Part shown: piece by piece, positions 53,497 through 62,100 of the stretch
Position numbering within the stretch: the stretch's first letter is position 1
How the letters are laid out: each line of letters opens with the position of its first letter
Source: Flavobacteriales bacterium UBA952
GTDB taxonomy: Bacteria > Bacteroidota > Bacteroidia > Flavobacteriales_D > Crocinitomicaceae
DNA length: 64,000 bases
NCBI GenBank assembly: GCA_905182495.1
Contig: CAJJBU010000007.1
Location: 29,238-93,237, forward strand
Direction of reading: 5' to 3'
Notes under the pieces: model-generated
What the model was told of the DNA's origin: nothing
The model's input: the letters and a program-made list of their open reading frames with translations, nothing else
Database searches by the model: none
Translations under genes and position numbers: made by a program

Positions 53497-53874
53497 TTAA
53501 GACGGGTTTTGAAATGGCTCTGATTTGGTATCACCCACAGTAAATTGTCCATTATTTACTTTTTCCACCTCGGCATAAATGTTCTTTTCATTTTGTTTCT
53601 TTGAGTTGTAGAAAACGGTAACGATCTGCTCTTCGCGACTTTCGTCAAAATCAATGACAACTCGATTAACACCGTTCAATTCTTTAAGCCCTTTGCGTAT
53701 TGCCCCGCCACATCCCATCTTACAGACCAGGCCATTCACCTTCGCCACGCACTGGTAATCTGAAACCGCATTTTCACTTGTTACTTCAATGTTTTTCTGA
53801 ACAGATGCATTTTTCGTTGCACCTTCATTACAAGCCGTTCCTATCAATAGGGTAAGTAGAATTATAAATTTCAT
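53497..53874 (-). CDS. HMA-domain lipoprotein
   Basis: A 125-residue predicted lipoprotein (MKFIILLTLLIGTAC). The mature part is a ferredoxin-like heavy-metal-associated domain: CVAKVNGLVCKMGCGGAIRKGLKELNGVNRVVIDFDE aligns with the GMTCxxC fold, with cysteines spaced C-K-M-G-C (three between instead of two), so the metal site is altered. Copper or similar metal handling in the periplasm is likely but not shown. Same strand as the esterase gene. Confidence 0.8.
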   Translation of the reverse strand: MKFIILLTLLIGTACNEGATKNASVQKNIEVTSENAVSDYQCVAKVNGLVCKMGCGGAIRKGLKELNGVNRVVIDFDESREEQIVTVFYNSKKQNEKNIYAEVEKVNNGQFTVGDTKSEPFQNPS

Positions 53875-54015
53875 TTTTTTCTGTAAAATTAGTAAATATA
53901 CCTCCAGGTATTCAGTTTATTTTATTTCAGACATTCATCTGTTCTATGTAAATACTATTTTTCAATATCGGCCTTTTAAACCATCATTTACTTGAAGACT
54001 AAGCAATAAAGCTCC

Positions 54016-54046
54016 TTGCTTCACATTGAATTTTATAGTACATTTG
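54016..54046 (+). promoter_or_regulatory. Promoter of the 54060 lipoprotein gene
   Basis: TTG (54016-54018), 20-bp spacer, TACATTTG (54039-54046), 13 bp before the ATG. Confidence 0.65.
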
Positions 54047-54059
54047 AAAAAACATTCTT

Positions 54060-54488
54060 ATGAAATATCGTTTCTTCCTTTCCTTGATGGTTCTATTCCT
54101 AATAAGCTCTTGCAATAAATATAGCGAAGGACCTGCTTTTTCTTTATTAACTAGGAATGCAAGGATTTCCAATGATTGGACTCTTCAGAGTTACACAAAA
54201 GATGGTACCGCTTTATTTGATGTGAATGCAGAAGAACAAAATCTTTCAATTGAAAAAGATGGAACATATTCTAGAACTACGATTTCAACGACACTTGGAC
54301 AGCTTCAATCCCTGACTTCACATGGCACATGGTCTTTTGAAAACTCTCAAGCCAATGTTAACTTTATGGAAAGTGGTGACTTATTAGGGGTTACATATGA
54401 AATAATTCTTCTCAAGAATAAAACGCTAAAAATCCGTCAAACTGATTTCAATAACGCGGTCTATGACTGGACGTTTATCGCTGACTAA
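54060..54488 (+). CDS. Lipocalin-like lipoprotein
   Basis: A 142-residue lipoprotein (MKYRFFLSLMVLFLISSC). The mature part has a short N-terminal helix and a beta-barrel-like pattern starting NDWTLQSYTKDGT and running to YDWTFIAD, as in Bacteroidota lipocalin-like proteins; ligand unknown. It converges on and overlaps by 4 bp the dioxygenase gene. Confidence 0.75.
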   Translation: MKYRFFLSLMVLFLISSCNKYSEGPAFSLLTRNARISNDWTLQSYTKDGTALFDVNAEEQNLSIEKDGTYSRTTISTTLGQLQSLTSHGTWSFENSQANVNFMESGDLLGVTYEIILLKNKTLKIRQTDFNNAVYDWTFIAD

Positions 54489-55009
54489 ATAAATCGAGCG
54501 TCTATCTCCATTACCTTATTGCATTGCTCACAAGTTCGTTTCTCCTCAGAAGCATAAAAAGATTTAAACCGGGGTATAAAATCATTTTCAATATTGTTCA
54601 ACGGGAATTTATATTCATGTAATAGCCCATTGCAATCATCACAGAACCACATTAAACCGTCTATTAAATCTGTTCCTTTACGTACTTTTTCAATTACTAA
54701 TCCAACCGTATTTTCTCCACGGATTGGCGAATGCGGAATATTAGCAGGAAGCAAAAACATTTCTCCTTCCCGAATTATTATGGATCGCGACTTTCCATTT
54801 TCTTGTATTTTAACAGTGATCTCACCTTCGATTTGATAGAAGAGCTCCTCACTCTCATTATAATGGTAATCCTTACGTGCATTGGGGCCGCCTACGATCA
54901 TAACAATAAAATCTCCTGCCTCTATGTATAAATTCTTATTGCCTACAGGAGGTTTTAAAATTGACCGATTATCATTGATCCATTGCTGCAGGTTGAAAGG
55001 CTCCATCAT
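54485..55009 (-). CDS. 3-hydroxyanthranilate 3,4-dioxygenase
   Basis: Cupin, Fe(II)-dependent enzyme that opens 3-hydroxyanthranilate on the way to quinolinate. The 174 residues show the cupin metal site DYHYNESEELFYQIEGE with the His-Glu ligands and LLPANIPHSPIRG with the second histidine; a C-terminal rubredoxin-like pair, WFCDDC and CEQCNK, matches the bacterial family. Works in the same pathway as kmo at 11679. Either of two adjacent ATG codons may be the start. Confidence 0.94.
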   Translation of the reverse strand: MMEPFNLQQWINDNRSILKPPVGNKNLYIEAGDFIVMIVGGPNARKDYHYNESEELFYQIEGEITVKIQENGKSRSIIIREGEMFLLPANIPHSPIRGENTVGLVIEKVRKGTDLIDGLMWFCDDCNGLLHEYKFPLNNIENDFIPRFKSFYASEEKRTCEQCNKVMEIDARFI

Positions 55010-55085
55010 AAATTAAATATTTAAAATAAAGATAAGGAAAATTGCTTTTTGATTTCTTGAAGGAAAAGAAAAGAATATTTTGAAT

Positions 55086-58000
55086 TTATTTAACGATGTG
55101 CTTAACGGTCTGATAATTATTCAAATCATTAAATACGGAGATGAAATAAACTCCAGGCTCCATTGTTTGATTAACACCAAAAATATTCACCCCCTTGGAA
55201 GCCAAAAGATGCTGACTCATCACAAGATCACCACGAGCTCCTATTATCTTCAAGGTAATATCTTGTTCCGCTTCAGCAGAATAAAAAACCTCAAATTGAC
55301 CGTTGTCACTTGGACTTGGATAGGTGTAGAATGAGTTGTCAGCATTCCCAATACAATCTGTGCTGATTATTTTGGTTTCAAAAACTTCTACCGTACCATC
55401 AATATCTACTTGCGTCAACCTGTAGTAGTTCATACTATTATGGGGATAATCCATAAAGGAATAAGGAATCAAATCATTACTAAAACCAGCTGAAGGAATC
55501 TGTACCAATTCATCCCAATTTTGGCCATCTATAGATCTATCTACGATGAAATAAGCACTATTGTACTCAGATGCTGTTTGCCAATTAAGAGCTACAGCCC
55601 CGTCGATGCAATTTCCTGAAAATGAAAGTAATTCAACAGGCAAAGGTGCAGTCCCTCCTCCTGTACCGAAGAAGCTAAAGCCATTTGTAATTGATGTTAT
55701 TGTAAAATTATCACTGGTTCCTGTTGATGAAACAGCAGGTAATCCTGTCCAAACCACATGATTTAAACCCGGGACATTTGAACCTGAAGATTTAATAATT
55801 CTTGAGGTGGAGACATCGTCAATATCAAGAATATTATTCATATGGAGTGTCATCGTGTAATTGACATTACAAATGCTAGATGTATAATCACTATTTGATG
55901 GTACGATTTCCCAATATCCAAAACTGCTGATATTATATATAGTTACACCATCGACCGTTAAAGGAATCCCATTGGTTAATGCACCGCCACCACCTGCTTG
56001 AGCCGTACCCGTCTTGTATGCAATAGTCAATGACTGGTTTATTCCAGGAGTTCCGATGTTGAAATTAATTAACGCATCTCTTAAATAGGTTGCCGTACCT
56101 ATTGGAAAGAATTTCTCGCCAAGGGTGTTTTCAAAATATCTTTTGAGCTTACCAGTTACCGTACCTGAGTTATACACGATTGAACCTGAGTTGAAACTGC
56201 CACTACCTATAGTAAGTATGTAATTGTCGTTTACAATATTCCCTCCGGCCATATCAAGTTCATTAGTGACTTGAACATCATCAGTCAATATAACAGAGTT
56301 GGCTCCATTAAAAATCCTCATGTCATATAGGACATTCGCACCATCGCCTGAGAGCGTTTGATCAGCACTTCCAACAAAGCTCAATTCACTACCAGATTGA
56401 CCTAGAAGATCCCCATTATTTACGATATTTCCTGTGATACCGACCACTCCGGATAGATAAGCCTTGGCGCCCACTCCAATAGTCAATGCTTTAATATCAG
56501 ATTCTGCAATAATTTTATGATAGTTACTCACGCATAATCCTGCCACTGTATTTGAGAGTACATAAACATGGTCATTAGCCCCAGGTATTTCACTTGTCGA
56601 TATTTCCCAACGTGCACTATTCCGTTTATACCAATTTTCAGCAGTATTATGGTCCTGACTCTGTAAACCTCCCCAAAGCCAAGAATCGACAGCAGCAATA
56701 CTATCATCGGCAATCTCACTTGCAATACTTGTCGTAATTGGTTGGTTTAATTGAATAGTTGCAGGAGAGGCGGCCCCGTCACAAATACCAGCATTAACAT
56801 TTGATGTCCATGTTATATTAAACTCTTCGTTAACTGGGGTTTGCGCTGTATATGAATTAACAGGCGCACTAGAAAAGTCATTGAGAATTCCAACGACACC
56901 TGAAGACTCAGACCAATCGCCAGTACCTGTTAATGCATCGACAACAACCGGAAATGTAAACTTCCCGCATGTTGAACTGTCTACAAGAGGAGATGCGGAA
57001 GTAATTTGAGGCTCTGAAATAATCTCTACCGCATAATCCTCAATTTCTCCCCACGTCATATCATCACAAGCCGTGGGATAGGTGCTACTTGAAGGGGAAG
57101 ATTGATCAGAAGCGACCACCCGCATTTTTACCATTCCAACCACTGCATCGATTGGTACAGTAACCTGCTGTGGCGCATTTGATGCCCCATCAGTCACATT
57201 CGTCGCATACCCTAAAACATATGCCTCAGTAGCTTCCTCATAACTATCATTATTGTTCCAGTCAATCCAAGCCTTTGCTAAAACTGGATAATTCCCAGCG
57301 GTATTCACTCTTGATGACAAGGTGTAGGTTGCCCCACGACAGACAATCGTTGTATCTAATGCGACACCTGTCGCTACCGTATTTCCACTTGAAGAATTAT
57401 TAATATCATTGAAGGTCACATTTGTCAAACCAGCGGGGTCTGGAATTAGGATATTTGAAACACCTAAAGCTGAACAATCAGGAGGCGTGAATGTAATCGT
57501 TAGCGCATACGTGCCATATATTCTATAAGAACCGATGGGAGACGGCTGAATAGCAAATAAGCGAATTTGGAATCCTTGGTTAGGATCTTCGCCATTAAAA
57601 GCATCTGTAGTAATTACAGTCACTGGATTTCCAGACCCACCAACACCAGGTGTAGCATTTGTCGTCGAGTTCGCCAGCCCTCTAATTAAAGGTGTAATTT
57701 GCGCACTGTTTAATGCCAATGTCGTATAAGACTTAAACCCCGTTGAAAGCTGCCCTGGCGTCCGATTGCTAATACACATATCACCAAGTGTGGACGTAAT
57801 GGTCAACTCTAGCTCATCTATGGTCGAACCAGATGGGGCCTGCAAATAAGTGTTAATATTTTGAAAAAGAGGTTTCCCTACAGGAGCCGTTTGATCCCAA
57901 ATTATTTTTGATGAGCTTGGCGTTGTTATTAAATCAGGGTCAACGACAATAGGAAATACTCTTTCTGAACTCCTTAGCCAGGATAATTTGACCTTCGTAT

Positions 58001-58829
58001 TTAAAATCACTTCATTTCCAACTTGTAAAATATCAAAGAAAATTAAATCAGAATCTTCGAAAATATTTTGACCAGATTGACTATCATCTGACAATAAAGG
58101 TTGGTCATAAGACGCTTTTACGACGCCTTGTCGATCATAAAACGCAACTGAATTTCCCTCAATTTTAGCGACCCAATCATTAGGTATTTGAATAGTCTCT
58201 TCAAACACCAAGTACTCAGACTCTTGAGGGAATTGTTCTAAAAAATCTCCGTCCAGAATAACATAATCCGCCTTCCTTCTACCATTTTGAATTTCTATAG
58301 AAAGATTAATAGATTCATATACATTGTTGAATATTGCCTTATCATTAGCGAATTCTATTGAGGATTGACTCATATTAGTCATGTCTGACGCTATACCATT
58401 TAATTCAACGTACATTTTAGGGTTTAGCATATCCCTAATAATTTCATTATTATCGAATTCAGAAAGCAAACCATCACTAATTTCGGTAGGTAAAAAGCTT
58501 TTAAAAGAATTCGTAGCATTCACAAAAGGAAAATTCAAATGCCTTCCAGAAATATTATCGGTAATCTTTAAGTCAATTGGATAATAGGATGACTCCTTTA
58601 AATAATTAATCGGATAAGAAAAAACATTACCTGTAAAAGTGCCATCCGGATTGGCTACAGTAGTAGAATAAGCTGTTCTCTTGCTAGGGATATCCTTGGA
58701 GTCATTAGCACGACCATGAATTCCGAGTGACGCTTTCTGCGCATAGGTAAAGGAACCCAACAGTATTATTGGAAAAAACAAGCATAACTTTACAAAATTA
58801 ATTGTAAAAGTATCTTTAAAGAAATTCAT
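55086..58829 (-). CDS. Large secreted protein with GEVED domain and T9SS sorting domain
   Basis: A 1247-residue exported protein (signal up to TYAQ). The N-terminal 300 residues are beta-rich without a known name; about 480-640 contain a GEVED domain (WIDWNNNDSYEEATEAYVLG, CDDMTWGEIEDYAVEI); about 700-1000 a module with WLWGGLQSQDHNTAENWYKR and right-handed-helix-like strands; then ALPVELLSFSGNCIDGAVALNWQTASEYNSAYF and the sorting domain ending YQTVKHIVK. The last 550 residues resemble the upstream neighbour. Probably a surface adhesin or matrix protein. Confidence 0.88.
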   Translation of the reverse strand: MNFFKDTFTINFVKLCLFFPIILLGSFTYAQKASLGIHGRANDSKDIPSKRTAYSTTVANPDGTFTGNVFSYPINYLKESSYYPIDLKITDNISGRHLNFPFVNATNSFKSFLPTEISDGLLSEFDNNEIIRDMLNPKMYVELNGIASDMTNMSQSSIEFANDKAIFNNVYESINLSIEIQNGRRKADYVILDGDFLEQFPQESEYLVFEETIQIPNDWVAKIEGNSVAFYDRQGVVKASYDQPLLSDDSQSGQNIFEDSDLIFFDILQVGNEVILNTKVKLSWLRSSERVFPIVVDPDLITTPSSSKIIWDQTAPVGKPLFQNINTYLQAPSGSTIDELELTITSTLGDMCISNRTPGQLSTGFKSYTTLALNSAQITPLIRGLANSTTNATPGVGGSGNPVTVITTDAFNGEDPNQGFQIRLFAIQPSPIGSYRIYGTYALTITFTPPDCSALGVSNILIPDPAGLTNVTFNDINNSSSGNTVATGVALDTTIVCRGATYTLSSRVNTAGNYPVLAKAWIDWNNNDSYEEATEAYVLGYATNVTDGASNAPQQVTVPIDAVVGMVKMRVVASDQSSPSSSTYPTACDDMTWGEIEDYAVEIISEPQITSASPLVDSSTCGKFTFPVVVDALTGTGDWSESSGVVGILNDFSSAPVNSYTAQTPVNEEFNITWTSNVNAGICDGAASPATIQLNQPITTSIASEIADDSIAAVDSWLWGGLQSQDHNTAENWYKRNSARWEISTSEIPGANDHVYVLSNTVAGLCVSNYHKIIAESDIKALTIGVGAKAYLSGVVGITGNIVNNGDLLGQSGSELSFVGSADQTLSGDGANVLYDMRIFNGANSVILTDDVQVTNELDMAGGNIVNDNYILTIGSGSFNSGSIVYNSGTVTGKLKRYFENTLGEKFFPIGTATYLRDALINFNIGTPGINQSLTIAYKTGTAQAGGGGALTNGIPLTVDGVTIYNISSFGYWEIVPSNSDYTSSICNVNYTMTLHMNNILDIDDVSTSRIIKSSGSNVPGLNHVVWTGLPAVSSTGTSDNFTITSITNGFSFFGTGGGTAPLPVELLSFSGNCIDGAVALNWQTASEYNSAYFIVDRSIDGQNWDELVQIPSAGFSNDLIPYSFMDYPHNSMNYYRLTQVDIDGTVEVFETKIISTDCIGNADNSFYTYPSPSDNGQFEVFYSAEAEQDITLKIIGARGDLVMSQHLLASKGVNIFGVNQTMEPGVYFISVFNDLNNYQTVKHIVK

Positions 58830-59064
58830 TCTTTAATTGAGTTTTAGTTTTAGTCTTTTTTAGAACTAAAAATCGAGTTAGAAACGTAGTCAAGAGCTTA
58901 CCTTATAAGCTTCAGCAGCGCTCTTATTTCTTAAATCAATTTTTAATTCTAAGCCTAAACAATCAAGATCGTTTAAGTCGAGTACTGCAAATGTAATGAA
59001 TTATTTTTTCTATTAAACAGTAATTTTTTCAACACGACTGAACAACTACTAGACCTTATTTTAA
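58830..59064. other. Intergenic between the two giant T9SS genes
   Basis: About 235 bp of AT-rich sequence. It must contain the promoter of the 55086-58829 gene, but I find no exact TAnnTTTG box on the minus strand within it. No ORF worth calling; the 62-aa ORF at 58973 runs across the terminator. Confidence 0.5.
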
Positions 59065-59098
59065 ATAAAAAAAGCCTCTGCAAAACTGCAGAGGCTTT
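59065..59098 (-). terminator. Terminator of the right-edge T9SS gene
   Basis: On the minus strand AAAGCCTCTGCA pairs perfectly with TGCAGAGGCTTT over a four-base loop, followed by eight T; 19 bp past the stop codon at 59118. Confidence 0.88.
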
Positions 59099-59117
59099 CA
59101 TTAAATTTATTGATCTA

Positions 59118-62100
59118 CTACCTAATACTGTGTTTGACGACAGTTGTAGAACGAAGGCCATTTTCTATACTGATATAATATATACCAGGAGCTAGGTCCT
59201 CTTGAATTACGTACATGTTAATTCCAGAATTGACCTGTATTGACTTCATAAACACCTTGTTTCCTTTAGTGTCGATAATATTCAAACTCGCAGCACCTTC
59301 CAATTCTGAATTGTTCATGATTACCTGGAAGCTTCCTGAACTAGGGTTCGGGAATACGGAGAAGTAACCTGTCGCAGCGGATTGGCAATTTGCATTGATA
59401 ATCAAATTATCATAGGTCACTGAAGCACCGTCCACATCATTTTGAGTTAGGCGGTAGTAATTGTCACCTCCTAAAGCATGCATGTGCGTATAAGAATAAC
59501 TAATTAATTCTGTGCTAAATCCTGCCGCTGGTTCTGTATGGATTGTATTCCATATGACGCCATCTCTAGAATACTCAACTTCGAAATCTTCACTATTGTT
59601 CTCCGATGCAGTCTCCCATAATAGATCAACAATACCATCATTACAGTTTGCATTAAAGGAAACCAACTCGACAGGTAATGCATTATCATCATCGGTACCC
59701 GCTCCAAAGAAGCTGAAACCAGTTCCAGAAGCAGTAACAATATAGTCACCATCTGAAGATCCAGAAATAGATCCATGGACTAATGCTTCCCAACCAGTAT
59801 GATTTGGACCTGCACTCTTGATCACCCTTACCTTGGATCGATCCATATTTGTTACATTGTCAGCACCTGTCAAGTTATTACAGTGTATGGAAACATTATA
59901 TCCTTTCGCGTTAATAGGCGCAGAATAGCTATCTCCTAATGATGACGAACCAGGAACAATCTCCCAATAACCTTCATCGTCATAGTTCTGAATCAATTGA
60001 CCATCTGATGTCGTGAGTGGAAGCCCTGTGTACAAATCAGCACCATTATCCTGTGGAGCCCCTGTATTGTAGGATGCTGTGAGGTACTGGTTTGAACCAG
60101 GTGCGCTTGTGAAATCAACCGCAACATCTCTCAATACAGATGATGTACCTACTGGGAAAAATTTAGACCCTGTAGCATTTGCAAAGTATCTTCTCAGCTG
60201 ACCTGTAACAATTCCTGAGGTATGGTTTAATGTACCAACTCCTGATGAAGATCCTATCGTTAAAATATTCCCTCCTATGTTACCTGAAATCATATTTAAA
60301 GTTCCACCAACATTAATAGGCGTACTCATTATCAAATCACCTCCGGACTTGTTCACATTCAGGTTGTCAAGGTTTACTTCATTTCCTGAAACGGTTTGAT
60401 CATTGAGTCCATTCAAAGTTAAGGTACTCGAACCTGGAGTGATTGTACCATCATTCACCAAATCACCTGAGATTGATAATGAACCTCCAAGATTAAGACT
60501 TGCGCCACTTGCTACCATCAGGTCAGTCATTGAAGCTCCTTCAACAGATAGCGCATAGTTACTTGAACTAACACATTGACCCGCGACATTATTGGCCATT
60601 ATATAAACCTTGTCTGATGACGATGGTGTCTCGGCTGTCTGCCGCATCCAGTTAGAACCATCATTTTTATACCAGTTTGTAGGATCTGACCAACTATCAC
60701 TTGATAAACCTCCCCACAACCAACATTGCGTATCGATTCCATATGCATCAATAGTTGTAGTTACAGGCTGTTCAAATATAGCATCGATTGAAGTAGTTTC
60801 ACCGTCACAAGCACCACCGTTAGTGTTTGTCCATGTTAAGGTTAAAGTTGTTCCAAAGGTATTCGTAGTAAATGTCGTTGATACATCAGTAACCGATCCG
60901 AAGAGTCCACCATTAAGAGTCGTTGTCCAAGCTCCTGAACCAGCGCTAACTCCATTAACCTGAACATCAATCGTAACCTCTCCACATGTACCAGTTCCAG
61001 TTGTAAATGATATACTGTTTTCAATTTGTGCATTCTCATCAATGGTTGCCGTAGCAGATACATTTTGTGTCGTTGCTGCTTGTGCAGTACAAACTATATC
61101 ACCTGAAACCGAACCAGCACTCTGACCCGCAATGATTCTCGCATATACCGTAGTTGAAGACACTGTACCATCTGTAGTTGTTAGGTTTACAGTGCTAGCA
61201 TATGTTGCATTATCTAAAGAAAGTTCTAATCCTGAAGGTGCAGTCACTAGTATTCCACTGTATCCTGCTACTGATGTAGCTGCAGTGTTATCATTATTCG
61301 CAATATATAAACCTTCAACCGTGAATGTTTCACTTGAAGAAGCCTCACCACTTTCACAAACTTGAAGTGAATTTGAAATTGTTGACACTGTAATCACAGG
61401 TCTAATTACTGTAATATTAAAGTCTGCTGCTGCATTATCAGAACAACTACCTGAACCTGTTGCAACATAGCGTATTATTAATGGATTGTCAACATTAGAT
61501 CCAATATTATCAGTCCATATTGCAGGGTTGGTATTGCTCTGCCACGGGGCACTGAATGAAGAACCACCATCCCAACTATATTGCCAGTAAAAGTCGTCAC
61601 CAAAGGCATCTGTAGGCGCAGTCCAACTAACCGTACTATTGACAGTCATATTTCCTCCGTCGGCAATTAAGCCTCCATCGGAAGTTGACGTAGAAATCTC
61701 AGCAGTACCGCCATAACATGTCAACCAATCGACAGCAACAGCATCGGAGTATGCGGCATTAGATCCACAAGCAGCTTTCGCTCGAACATACAATGTTTGA
61801 CCTGGATTAACTCCTGACATGCCTACACCCCAGTTGTATGGATTCGCACCACCACCAAAGTTTTCAGCCCAAGTTCCTGTTGTACCTTGCCACTGATATT
61901 CAAAACTACTAAATGTACCTGTAGCATTCGCTGATGTGTAATTCCAGTAAATATCACTTCCTGCCTGAATCACTTGCTGTGTAGACGCGTAAGTCGTTTC
62001 TCCATCCACTGAGGCCTCAACAGTTCCAGCAGAAACTGCATTCACAGTCGTTGTAATTCCAGTACTCGTTACCTCATTAACCGTTTGACATGTATTGTCA

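Noticed and set aside
58973-59161. 62-codon minus-strand ORF between the giant T9SS genes
   Set aside because: It begins inside the surface-protein gene and runs through its terminator.
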